A stretch of DNA of 64,000 nt from Polyodon spathula (Eukaryota > Chordata > Actinopteri > Acipenseriformes > Polyodontidae): positions 2,443,945-2,507,944 of the forward strand of contig NC_054571.1 in assembly GCF_017654505.1 (NCBI RefSeq), in the 5' to 3' direction. Positions 41,101 through 49,356 of this stretch are shown piece by piece. Made by a program: the position numbers and the translations under genes. The notes under the pieces are model-generated. The model saw nothing but the letters and a program-made list of their open reading frames with translations. It made no database searches and was not told the origin of the DNA. How positions within the stretch are numbered: position 1 is the stretch's first letter; every line of letters begins with the position of its first letter.

Positions 41101-42757
41101 CTTACTGTAAACGATACTGTATTTAAGTAATGCTTTGCGTTGTAACTTTGTGCTGCCCTGTAACACTTGTAAGTCGCCTTGGATAAAGGCATCCGTCAAA
41201 TAAATAAATAATGACACACAGTGCAAGAGGGGTTGTGGGCGTATGAAGGGCCGCACGGATTCGTTCAGTGCAGCGTACGCAGGAGATGCGTCCTTGTCTT
41301 GAACTGTGCCTGCAGTCCTTGTTTCGAGTCTCAGCTCTTGCACGCTCTTGTGTTTTCTTGGCGCCGGTCGTCCCGTGTCGATGACACTCACCGTTGGCGG
41401 AGTCGCGGACAGCGGCGATGGCTCTACGGACGGACTGGGAGTGGACAGCCGGGTACCTCTGGAGAAGGGGCTCAAGAGAGCTTAACAAGCCCTGCAGAGA
41501 GAGCTCCACCTGGGCCTGAGACGGACAGCAGTCCCCTGAAACACAAAGACCAAGTCAGGCAAGAGGCACTGAAAACACACATGAACAGATCAGTACATGA
41601 GTTACTCCACAATTACCTGAAACCAACAAGATCCCTTAACCTACTGGGAATGTGTGAAGAGGAGTCTCCTTCAGCAACATGACTAGGTAACCCATTCCAT
41701 CCCCTCCCCACTCTCTGTGTGAAGAAGAGTCTCCTTCAGCAACATGACTAGGTAACCCATTCCACCCCCTCACCACTCTCTGTGTGAAGAAGAGTCTCCT
41801 TCAGCAACATGACTAGGTAACCCATTCCATCCCCTCCCCACTCTCTGTGTGAAGAAGAGTCTCCTTCAGCAACATGACTAGGTAACCCATTCCATCCCCT
41901 CACCACTCTCTGTGTGAAGAAGAGTCTCCTTCAGCAACATGACTAGGTAACCCATTCCATCCCCTCACCACTCTCTGTGTGAAGAAGAGTCTCCTTCAGC
42001 AACATGACTAGGTAACCCATTCCATCCCCTCCCCACTCTCTGTGTGAAGAAGAGTCTCCTTCAGCAACATGACTAGGTAACCCATTCCATCCCCTCACCA
42101 CTCTCTGTGTGAAGAAGAGTCTCCTTCAGCAACATGACTAGGTAACCCATTCCATCCCCTCCCCACTCTCTGTGTGAAGAAGAGTCTCCTTCAGCAACAT
42201 GACTAGGTAACCCATTCCATCCCCTCCCCACTCTCTGTGTGAAGAAGAGTCTCCTTCAGCAACATGACTAGGTAACCCATTCCATCCCCTCACCACTCTC
42301 TGTGTGAAGAAGTCTCCTTCCTTCAGTCCTGAGTCTGTCTACAGTTAAATTCACAGCTGTGTCCTCTGATCTTGTGCTGCACTTTTAAGTACAGTATAGT
42401 TTAAAGCAGCAGTGGTTTGAAAGGGACTTGGTCCTCTGTGTGTATACATAAACACAAAGGAATTAAATAAATAAATGCATACTAACCGTCATCACTGTCT
42501 GTGCAGATCTTTCGGAATTGCTGCAGTCTCTCTTGAATGGTCCTCAGTTCCCTGGTAATCCAGACCAAGTCGTCGGAGATGGGATACAAAAAGACATCCT
42601 CTCCGTGAACCGCAAACAACCGGCCCGGAGCCTCCTCTTCGCTGCCTTCGGGCTCTGCGGCGTCCTGCCCGGGTGAGGTGCTAATCTCGAACGGGACGGG
42701 GTCCTGTGCTCCCGGGGGGAAACCGCTCTCAACACGGGAGGCAATAGTGAATGACAT
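17537..42757 (-). CDS. gmip: GEM-interacting protein, RhoA GTPase-activating protein (F-BAR, C1, RhoGAP)
   Basis: Multi-exon gene read on the minus strand. In family members the protein binds the small GTPase Gem and stimulates GTP hydrolysis by RhoA at the membrane and cytoskeleton. Short-isoform exons in order: 38073-38058, 33184-33091, 32737-32650, 31649-31583, 31125-31097, 30895-30775, 29888-29824, 27237-27064, 26915-26778, 26429-26239, 25803-25634, 25255-25160, 24172-24015, 23774-23586, 23280-23143, 22865-22672, 21105-20835, 20005-19903, 18093-17537. All phases match, giving 952 aa (human about 970). Domains seen: the RYSEIFRDFDALEISIGN start, F-BAR pieces (EGGVETALLYAKLW, ELDFAKNIIRTAEA, RIVSHVHKLILQGD), a C1 zinc finger at about residues 441-490 (CRQC, CEEC, HRKC), and a RhoGAP at about 498-700 with the arginine finger in GVYRVSG. 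The tail motifs TQSRGHFSRQP and EITQETARLL match mammalian GMIP and exclude ARHGAP29 and ARHGAP45. One central F-BAR exon (about 60 aa) is not found. Confidence 0.93.
21149..21490 (+). mobile_element. MITE copy A (Tc1/mariner-like), nearly complete
   Basis: Bounded by ACAACTCTGGACAGAAGTTT and, at the other end, the inverse TTTGTCCAGAGCTGCAG. The interior shares GCAGTTTCTTTGATTGCATG and TTAAATAAATGTTCATATGT with copies B, C and E. No coding capacity. It lies in a gmip intron between exons 21105-20835 and 22865-22672. Confidence 0.75.
21713..22690. repeat. Exon-edge minisatellite at a gmip RhoGAP exon donor, about 22 copies
   Basis: Units of 34-49 bp. On the gmip strand each holds the last bases of exon 22865-22672 (CACATCATTGCACATCTCTA), its donor region and the start of the intron (GACTGAGCTCTTCACACTGA). 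The genuine exon reads CTATAG then GTACTG. The copies read CTACAG then GGACTG, so the donor GT is missing in them. Confidence 0.93.
27232..28130. repeat. Exon-edge array of tandem pseudo-exons upstream of a gmip F-BAR exon, about 10 copies including the genuine edge
   Basis: Units of about 105 bp. On the gmip strand each copy carries the acceptor CTCTTCAG, the first part of exon 27237-27064 (AGCGAGGCAGTGTCCTGTTT), a diverged end that reads GTG TAG AAG, and a strong donor GTGAGTGTG. The pseudo-exon is 72 nt, so it keeps phase 0 but contains a stop codon. All copies lack the AAA present in the real exon after TTGAAG. The spacer between one copy's donor and the next acceptor is only about 34 nt. 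Confidence 0.9.
28316..29820. repeat. Minisatellite of 66-74-bp units, about 22 copies, beginning just inside a gmip intron
   Basis: The unit contains GTGGAGGGCTGTTGGAGTCT and GTGTGGTGTTCAGGGTGAGG. Length varies by a 6-bp GACAGT block and a CT insertion. It begins a few bases inside the intron after the donor of exon 29888-29824. Together with the neighbouring array it fills the place where a central F-BAR exon is expected. Confidence 0.95.
30215..30275. repeat. 18-bp short tandem repeat
   Basis: CATAATCCAGACATTCAT is repeated about three times in a gmip intron, preceded by a G-rich tract near 30,070. Confidence 0.8.
31470..31572. repeat. Two-and-a-bit copies of a ~60-bp repeat next to a gmip exon donor
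   Basis: AAGGTGCAGTGAATGGAGAT followed by TTTGACTAGTGCTCCTTGTT is duplicated. The last partial copy ends about 10 bases from the donor of exon 31649-31583. Confidence 0.8.
31955..32610. repeat. 49-bp minisatellite, about 13 copies
   Basis: The unit contains GCTCTCTGAATTGAGCTCCT and ATCAGGACTGGGCTGTAAAC followed by CTGGGCAGA. It sits in the gmip intron about 40 bases downstream of the donor of exon 32737-32650. Confidence 0.95.
33185..34490. other. gmip intron, nothing further recognised
   Basis: First intron of the short isoform. A small CpG-richer patch lies near 34,180-34,260; no exon-like frame with splice sites was found. Confidence 0.4.
34490..34788 (+). mobile_element. MITE copy B (same family as 21.15 kb)
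   Basis: Shares CTATACAAAATTAACTCAGA, GCAGTTTCTTTGATTACATG and the terminal TTTGTCTGGAGCTGTAG. The left terminus is degraded. Confidence 0.7.
34950..36235. repeat. 45-bp minisatellite, about 28 copies
   Basis: The unit contains GACAGCTCCTCAAACACAGG and CACACAGACGCCGTGTCCAC followed by TCAGA. As 45 is divisible by three and the unit lacks stops, all three plus-strand frames stay open for about 1.4 kb (translations of 463-485 aa), as do parts of the minus strand. It lies in a gmip intron and is not taken as coding. Confidence 0.95.
36240..38057. other. gmip intron between the short first exon and exon 33184-33091
   Basis: No exon or known mobile element recognised. AT-rich patches near 37,900-37,980. 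Confidence 0.4.
38058..38073 (-). CDS. gmip: Short first coding exon of gmip (starts M-E-D-S-E)
   Basis: Sixteen coding bases, ATG GAG GAT TCT GAA G, followed by a GTAAGA donor. They join in phase 1 to the exon at 33184-33091 and give MEDSEELNCEARGKEKCKRY. This matches the layout of mammalian GMIP, whose short acidic start runs directly into the KRYSDIF motif. The ATG is immediately preceded on the transcribed strand by a (GA)n tract of about 38 bases (38,074-38,110), so the start codon itself overlaps the end of the microsatellite. Confidence 0.75.
38074..38112 (-). repeat. (GA)n microsatellite in the 5' leader next to the gmip short start codon
   Basis: On the plus strand this is an uninterrupted (CT)n run followed by CCCC. 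On the gmip strand it is (GA)n ending directly in the ATG. It would lie in the 5' untranslated leader or core promoter of the short isoform; length changes could move promoter elements without touching the coding frame. Confidence 0.85.
38640..38700. mobile_element. Short fragment of a dispersed fish repeat
   Basis: GGGGTGGCCAGCCCTGGTCC followed by CGGAGAGCCGCAGTCTGGTG resembles a repeat common in fish genomes, from memory of the pattern only. No terminal features are preserved. Confidence 0.35.
38705..40975. other. gmip long-isoform intron, no exon recognised
   Basis: Short open frames without splice support. A T-run near 39,875. Confidence 0.4.
40985..41215 (+). mobile_element. SINE/LINE 3' tail (fish L2-type tail)
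   Basis: It ends CTTGTAAGTCGCCTTGGATA then AAGGCATCCGTCAAATAAAT with short TAAA repeats, the tail shared by fish SINEs and their partner LINEs. It lies about 180 bases from the donor of gmip exon 41535-41392. Confidence 0.65.
41392..42757 (-). CDS. gmip: Alternative N-terminal exons of gmip (long isoform)
   Basis: Two exons, 42757-42487 and 41535-41392, encode MSFTIASRVESGFPPG... and ...LQGLLSSLEPLLQRYP... to DSAN. Both end in phase 1, as does the short first exon at 38073-38058, so either set joins the exon at 33184-33091 in frame. The added 138 residues contain a helical stretch (DDLVWITRELRTIQERLQ) and a second helical block. By position and character these resemble the N-terminal region of ARHGAP29 and ARHGAP45, which mammalian GMIP lacks. 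Donors (GTTAGT, GTGAGT) and acceptors are good. The start at 42757 was chosen because the residues before it look untranslated, although the frame stays open to an ATG at 42877. Inference: two promoters. RNA data would be needed to prove use. Confidence 0.75.
41645..42400 (-). mobile_element. CR1/L2-type LINE 3' end with internal 65-bp expansion, second copy
   Basis: Same 65-bp unit (CAGCAACATGACTAGGTAAC, CCATTCCATCCCCTCACCAC, TCTCTGTGTGAAGAAGAGTC) about ten times, followed by the LINE-like end TCACAGCTGTGTCCTCTGAT. It lies in the gmip intron between the two long-isoform exons. Confidence 0.75.
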
Positions 42758-43094
42758 AGCATCCCGGGATTCCCAGAGGAACACAGCAGCGCTTCTTGTT
42801 AGAAATGTTCGTGTCTGTTTAATTAAACAAGGATTCTCTGTATTCCAACAAAAAAGGTTTCCCACCCGCTGTTGCAAATGTAATGAGAAATTGCTATGTC
42901 GTTCTTGTTTATTATTTATTACTCAGTCGCAGGACCAAGCGTGGTATAAATAAATAAATACATAAACAAATAATTCTGTCGAGTCAACCCGAGCCAAGAC
43001 CCGAAGAAGACGTTACATTACAACTTCTCAGCTTGCATTTACATGTTAATTACAGTTCAAGTAAAAATAATGTTCAATAATCATCACCGACCGC

Positions 43095-43640
43095 GAAACA
43101 AAAATGCAGTGATAATGTTGTTCTGTTACGAATGCAGTGATAATGTTGTTCTGAGTTACGAATGCAGTGATAATGTTGTTCTGAGTTACGAATGCAGTGA
43201 TAATGTTGTTCTGTTACGAATGCAGTGATAATGTTGTTCTGTTACGAATGCAGTGATAATGTTGTTCTGTTACGAATGCAGTGATAATGTTGTTGTGTTA
43301 CGAATGCAGTGATAATGTTGTTCTGTTACGAATGCAGTGATAATGTTGTTCTGTTACGAATGCAGTGATAATGTTGTTCTGTTACGAATGCAGTGATAAT
43401 GTTGTTCTGTTACGAATGCAGTGATAATGTTGTTCTGTTACGAATGCAGTGATAATGTTGTTCTGTTACGAATGCAGTGATAATGTTGTTCTGTTACGAA
43501 TGCAGTGATAATGTTGTTCTGTTACGAATGCAGTGATAATGTTGTTCTGTTACGAATGCAGTGATAATGTTGTTCTGTGTTACGAATGCAGTGATAATGT
43601 TGTTCTGTTACGAATGCAGTGATAATGTTATTCTAAGTTA
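43095..43640. repeat. 28-bp minisatellite, about 19 copies
   Basis: Unit GAATGCAGTGATAATGTTGT plus TCTGTTAC. A few copies have a 2-bp longer link (CTGAGTTAC). It lies upstream of the gmip long-isoform start. Confidence 0.96.
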
Positions 43641-43734
43641 ATTGATAATGCTGTTTCCTTGCTCGTGTCCCAAACTCCACGCGTGTAAAATAAGATATCC
43701 ACACTACGCGTATAACATGTCCGACACACGAAAA

Positions 43735-43965
43735 TAAAATAAAATAAATGCGTGCGTTGCAGTCGAATGCAGAGCGACCGCATTCCTGAGCTGCATTCCG
43801 GGCGAGTTGCAGAGAGAGGCGGATTTCACCGCGTCATGAATGTTAAACAGGCCGGTAAACAAGGCGCTTTGTAGCGGGGTGTGTGAGACTAGAAGGCCGG
43901 TTCACGGGGGAAATTGAACCCCCGTGACCGACTTTCTGCGTTACAGGACGGTGCTCGGCGTGGAT
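43735..43965 (-). promoter_or_regulatory. CpG-rich candidate promoter upstream of gmip long isoform
   Basis: A stretch dense in CG dinucleotides (for example GCGTTGCAGTCGAATGCAGA, GGCGGATTTCACCGCGTCAT, GTAGCGGGGTG), unlike the flanks, about 1 kb upstream of the ATG at 42,757. It contains an inverted repeat at 43,899-43,929. Promoter function is inferred from composition and position only. Confidence 0.35.
43899..43929. other. GC-rich inverted repeat
   Basis: Arms GGTTCACGGGGG and CCCCCGTGACC flank an AAATTGAA loop; pairing is perfect except for one extra T. It could form a hairpin in DNA or RNA. Confidence 0.7.
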
Positions 43966-43999
43966 TTATTTTCTGTTGTTTAACAAAATGTTAAATTTA

Positions 44000-44970
44000 A
44001 ATGCATATATTTGACATGGCAGTGTTTTGTTACAAACTTTGCACGTTGTTTAAGTAATATTAATTAAAAACAAGCAGGTGTGAGCAATGAGATCAAGCTG
44101 TAATGCGCTCCGCGGGGCCCAGCCTATCACCTGTGTTATCCCAGCAGTGTTGGATTCACCTGACTGAAAGCGCCCTTTGCAATGCAGAGCCCGCAGCACC
44201 CAGCGGAGGCGAGGCCATGAACTGCGTTACCAGCACGCTTATTTCAACACGGCTCTTATCAGAGGTAGCCTGGCTTGGTCCTGGGAAAGGGGTTGAAACC
44301 ATTTTTGTAAGTATACAGCGTGATTGTGGGGCACTCCTTAGAGGACAGTTTAATCTTCACTCGTGTAGTAATGTGTGCTATTAAAATGCCGCATCAGCTG
44401 TGGCACTGGGGAATGTCTTCCCCCTGCTGGAAAGTTAATGTCATTTTTAGTTAGTATTTTCTTTTTTACTGTATTTAAAAAGTGTACTCTATTCCCATAC
44501 TGGCATATAACTATGCAAATACACTATGGAACCCCATAGCAAATGTAACTTATTGCAATTCAATTGCGTTTACAAAATGCACACCCAGTAACATAACTGC
44601 ATCTAGAAAGACATTTGCAAACTTCAGTCGTTTTAGTGCAATTAAAATCTTTTTTCAGGCAAAGGCCAAGTCACCCGCATTGGTCGTAAAGCTTTCAGCC
44701 CCATCTCATCTCGCCGACAGGGGGCAGCATCTGTAACGGCAGTGCATCACACAGCACGGCCCGTTCCACCTGCATGGAGAAAGGCTCCCATCCAAACCGT
44801 TCGCCAGCAGGACCTGCTTTCACACGCCCTGCTTTGGAAACGCATTGTATTTATTTTTGAGATGGGGCTTGTCTTATTAAACGTCACTGTATGTATTTGA
44901 ATTTATTTTACATAACAATACCCCCTCTGTACACTGCAATGGCAGAAATGCGCACCCCGTGGATGGCGTT
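44000..44970. other. Intergenic, no gene recognised
   Basis: Between the gmip promoter region and the nxnl1 3' end. Open frames are short and lack domains. Confidence 0.4.
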
Positions 44971-44975
44971 TGGGT

Positions 44976-44981
44976 TTTATT
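44976..44981 (-). terminator. Candidate poly(A) signal of nxnl1
   Basis: TTTATT on the plus strand is AATAAA on the nxnl1 strand, about 550 bases past the stop codon at 45,530. A second hexamer lies near 44,852. Confidence 0.35.
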
Positions 44982-45529
44982 GATTTGTTGCTTGTTGCAG
45001 CTGCTGAAGGTGAATCTTGATCTCTGAAGCCTCTCTCTGGTTGGCAAAAAAAAAAAACGACTGCAGATACAGTAAACTGGACAACAGAAACAAGCATCTC
45101 TCCAGCAGCAGCACAGCAAGCTGATTACAATCAAGACACGCCTTACCCTAACAGCAGGGATGCTGTCTAATTGAAGAACTCACCCGACTGCTTCATCTGT
45201 ACAGAAACCCCTGAATGCTTGAGCAAAGGGGGCGAGCTGAACAGGACTTCCACTTGCAAACGTCTTTCACAATGGTTATTCGTTCGCTCTTTGTCGTTTC
45301 CCATCCTTTATAGTTGATCCTAAACTACTCTATACAAGCGCAAATCTACAGTGAGGCGGTGTATTCAAATATCATGTCCATCTTAGACAGGGGTAATAAT
45401 CATCAATCCAGACCATATACCCTGCAAAACAAATCCTGGAGTCCCCACTGTAAATTCATAACTCCTCCCTCTCTACCCAACTCCCTCCCTAGCCTCTACC
45501 TCAACCCCCCCTGGACCTCCTCTCCTCCC

Positions 45530-46296
45530 TCAGGACCGAGGCTCCCCTCCCTGCTCGTCCTCCTCTGCCTGCCCCTTCTTCTTCTTCTTGTCCAGTTTGT
45601 ATTTGAGTCTGCGCAGGGGCTCCATGGCGCTGCGCCTGGGTTTGTCGTCGAAATCCTCGGCCAGCGTGAAGCTGCGGTCGATCAGCTCGGCCGCCTCCTG
45701 CCAGTTCTTGAAGCAGGCGCACCCGAGCCGGGAGATCTCCTCCACAGCATTCTGGGAGAGCACCGTCCCGTCTGGCCTCAGGACCACCACCGCAGGGGTG
45801 TCTTCAACCCCAAACATGTGCTCCAGCTCCCTGCACACACAGAGCGAGAGTCAGGGCATAAACAATGCCAGTCGCAAATGTCTACCGGAAGCCTCAATGG
45901 TAGTACAGTATTTTATGTTGGATTTAAAAATGTCATGTTTTTCAATTTCATTCAGTTTTTTTTTTCATTAAGTTTATGGAAAACTAAAAAGCATTATTCA
46001 GCAGCTTTCACTCAACTTTATCAAGTAAAATGAGTTCATTCTGTAGGGTGATGGAACACTTTTGGTCACAGCTGTACGCTCAGGTACATCTCAATACAAA
46101 GAGAGACTGAAATAGTCCAAACCCAATGAAATATAATAACAATATAACAATAAAATAATTCCAAACAATTATTATACATCCAAAAATGAGAGAGAAAGAG
46201 AGAGTGAACAAGGAGAGAGACAGAGCGAGAGAGACAGAGAGGAGAGAGAGTGAGGAAGATGAGAGAGATAGAGAAAGAGTTAGACAGAGAGGAGAG

Positions 46297-46376
<80 letters not shown>

Positions 46377-46419
46377 GAGAGAGATAGAGAGGAGAGAGAT
46401 AGAGAGGAGAGAGGAGAGA

Positions 46420-46475
<56 letters not shown>

Positions 46476-47628
46476 GAGAGAGAGAGAGAGGGAGAGAGAC
46501 AGAGAGGAGAGAGAGATAGATTTAATGACAGTGGTTCTCCATTCGATGGCTCCCTCGAATCACATGGAGATTGTATTTCATTCTCTTTGTCAGACACAGA
46601 GACTTGCAGAGTGTTTCTCAGGGGATGATTGTCTAACCTGTCATTCTGAAGCGGTAACAGACTTCCTGAGAGTAAGGCACGCAGATATTAATGCTACAAC
46701 AAAAATACTATATGAAACTCAATAGTGCTAAACTTAGAAATACTAAACCAATTAATTTAATGACAATCGTTTATCCCAGAAGACTTCAGTGTAGAAATGA
46801 GCTTTGATTCATATAGTTATCAGGACTGCACTGGTTTGTATTAGGATCTCGTACTGGTCCCATTAAGAGGACTGTGCTGGTTTTGTATTTGACTTTAACC
46901 TCGCAGAGGTGTGAGTGCCGCTGATTACAGCAGGCCATGAAAGCAAAAAAAAGTGAAACTTTGAAAATTAACACAAGATGTTAATTTAGCGTCCTTTTAA
47001 AAATGTCCTTTTTCAACCACGAGAGCTGCCATTGAGGTGTGTGCCTGGAATTATACCCCCTGGAATTAAGGCCCCTGTGGTTAAAAACAGTCCCTTCTGC
47101 TGGCACGGCTGGCCAGCCCGTTTCCTGGAGGATATTTCTGCTGGCACGGCTGGCCAGCCCGTTTCCTGGAGGATATTTCTGCTGGCACGGCTGGCCAGCC
47201 CGTTTCCTGGAGGATATTTCTGCTGGCACGGCTGGCCAGCCTGTTTCCTGGAAGATATTTCTGCTGGCACGGCTGGCCAGCCCGTTTCTTGGTGGTTCTT
47301 ACCTCTTGTACTCATCCTCGAAGGGCAGGGTGAGCCAACGCTTGGGCATGTCTTTGAGGAACTTGCTTTCCTTGTCCTCACTCTCGTCCTGGGAAACGTA
47401 GACCAGGGCCAGCTGCTGGGCTCGGTCCACGTAGAACTCGTCTGTGAGCTGGACGAAGAACTCCTTGAGCGTCGGGGTGAAATCCTGGCAGCGTGGGCAC
47501 TCCCCCGACCCGAAGAACAGCAGCAGCACCTTGTTGCCCAGCTGCAGACACAGCTCCCTGTCCGTGTCCAGATCATCACGGTCCTTATTGTTCTTGATGA
47601 GGACCTTGCCCTGAAACAGCTCCACCAT
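45530..47628 (-). CDS. nxnl1: Nucleoredoxin-like 1 (rod-derived cone viability factor)
   Basis: Two exons, 47628-47303 and 45830-45530, join in phase 2 to give 208 aa (human 212). In family members this is a photoreceptor thioredoxin-fold protein: the long form acts as a thiol oxidoreductase and the short secreted form supports cone survival. The thioredoxin-like active site CPRC is at residues 44-47, in GSGECPRCQDFTPTLKEFF. The second exon supplies the rest of the fold (TPAVVVLRPDGTVLSQNA) and a lysine-rich tail (KLDKKKKKGQAEED). The exon 1 donor is read as AGG TAA when the intron is retained, which gives a 109-aa product, the length known for short RdCVF. A five-copy 41-bp array starts just inside the intron. 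A candidate poly(A) signal on this strand is at 44,981-44,976. Confidence 0.95.
45895..46080 (-). mobile_element. MITE fragment F (same family)
   Basis: Shares AAGTTTATGGAAAACTAAAA, the CATTATTCAGCAG block and the terminal GGTGATGGAACACTTTTGGT then CACAGCTGTA. It lies in the nxnl1 intron, just past exon 45830-45530. Confidence 0.6.
46183..46522. repeat. (GA)n purine-rich tract
   Basis: About 340 bases almost purely A and G on the plus strand, in the nxnl1 intron. Open in several frames only because of its composition. Confidence 0.95.
47095..47292. repeat. 41-bp minisatellite at the nxnl1 exon 1 donor, five copies
   Basis: The unit contains TGGCACGGCTGGCCAGCCCG and TTTCCTGGAGGATATTTCTG. On the nxnl1 strand the first copy begins about ten bases after the donor GTAAGA of exon 47628-47303. 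Confidence 0.93.
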
Positions 47629-47639
47629 GACGGAGGCTG

Positions 47640-49350
47640 AGCGGTGTGTGCAGAGCTACCGGTGCTCCGAATCTAGTGTCCTAGCAGAATGTACTGCTCG
47701 ACAAGGATAGCAATACTGTCAATTCAATTACACAATGCCAACATCTTCAAATGTTTAAACAGCAAATACTGTTGTGATAAAACGCAATCTTTCTGTTATT
47801 CTTTTTCTGGTATTATATTCTGACGATACTGTCAGTCATTTCTACCGATTTTTTTATATATTTATTTAATGAAGGTATTAAATTCTGATGCAGTGTTTTA
47901 TACTGTCAGAAATTCCTGCCATCAAAACTGAGGGATTTTTAGCACAGTAGGACAAACAGTCATGAACATGTGAAAATGAATTAGTTATTCAAACATATAT
48001 TTTTTATTTTAGTGGCAACATTTGCCTTGACAAACCAAGTTTGTTTCATTAACCCTAACCTGACCCTAATCAGCATTAACAGTAATTACCATGAAGCAGA
48101 AAAGTACTGATGACTCCTGTAAGCGACTGTCTGTATGTTAAGACAACAACCTCAAACAGATCCTCAGTGTTAGCAGCACATCTAGAGCACGTCGAGGTTC
48201 CCTCGGTGACACTGGAATCCAGATCCACTGGTAACGAGCGACGCTGATCTTCTGGTTTTCAAAGTCCTGCTGCAGACAGGGCTGGAGGTAACAGGCTGAA
48301 CCTGGAGCCGATGGTGTAAGACCCGAGGAGCGGAGACACCGAGACGGTTTTGTCGTCAGTGTCTGTTTCAAGATGTCGTTTCTGTTGATGGTTCAGTGGA
48401 GAGGCAGGGGGGCGGTTTCACTCTAAAAGACAAGACGGTCAAATAAATCCACGCGTCAACAGGGATCCCTGTGGAAGGAAGGGGATTTGCTGAAGATCAG
48501 TGTGGCTGCACTGAAGACAGGCTTTCCTTGAGTCTCAGGACTTCAGATTCTTGATGAAATCTCTCTGTAGTGTCTCATTATCACGGTGACTGGGTGCCAC
48601 AGCTTGCTTTGCCTTCTCAGTCTAATTGAGTTTGTCACAAATTCACTGAGCGTCACTTTCCATAAATACACCCTCTTAATCACAAGCTATTGCAAAGGCT
48701 GGAGGGGATTAGGGGATGGATGATCTGCCCCTGCCCTGCTTTTCAAACACACAAATAAGAGGCCATTCAGGGAGAAGGAAATTCAACACGCAAAACAATT
48801 CAATAAAGTCTGTTTCAGTATTTTCAATCCTAAAAAGAAATTCCCGAGTGGACATCACTGAAAACAAGACACTGAGCTGTATATTTAATAAAAATATAAT
48901 GACCCTAACTGTAATTGAGATGCAGCTTCAACGCTAATCTCTACCAAAGCACTTCGCTCCTAACCTGAGCTGCCATCGCTGCCTCTCCGCTGCACAGCTG
49001 CTCTTCAGCTCAATGATAAGAAGCTTTTCTTTGGATCGTATGGCCTGTGGTTCACATCCAGTCCTCGCCTCTCCATTCAACTCAATGGGCTGAGATGCCG
49101 ATTACAGCAGCTCCCAGTGTCAGTATCATTGGCTCATCAGCAGCGAGGAGGAGATCCATTACATTAGCAATCCCATGTGCTCCTGCATTCGTGAAACAGC
49201 CTCAGGCACAAAAGTAAATGCTGTTTTTTAATGGCAAAGGTGTGATCACGCATTAGGGCTTGGAACCAGCTTGAAGAAGCTCCACTCTATTGGTCACTTA
49301 AACTCCTGCTCCCTGCCTCCTAACCACTTCCTGTGCTGTGGGTCAGCCTC
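47640..49350. other. Intergenic between nxnl1 start and the unknown plus-strand gene
   Basis: The two genes diverge here, so both promoters should lie in this 1.7 kb. No TATA-like or CpG-rich block stands out. Open frames are short. Confidence 0.4.
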
Positions 49351-49356
49351 ACTGCC

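Noticed and set aside
17537..42757. Assigning the RhoGAP gene to ARHGAP45 or ARHGAP29
   Set aside because: The C-terminal motifs TQSRGHFSRQP and EITQETARLL and the KRYSEIF start fit GMIP specifically.
43899..43929. tRNA or other structured RNA gene
   Set aside because: There is a hairpin, but no cloverleaf and no A/B box pair in correct spacing.
45314..46033. Plus-strand frame of 239 aa
   Set aside because: Shadow of nxnl1 exon 2 on the opposite strand, extended into its flanks.
46186..46725. Plus-strand frame rich in R and E
   Set aside because: Translation of a (GA)n tract.
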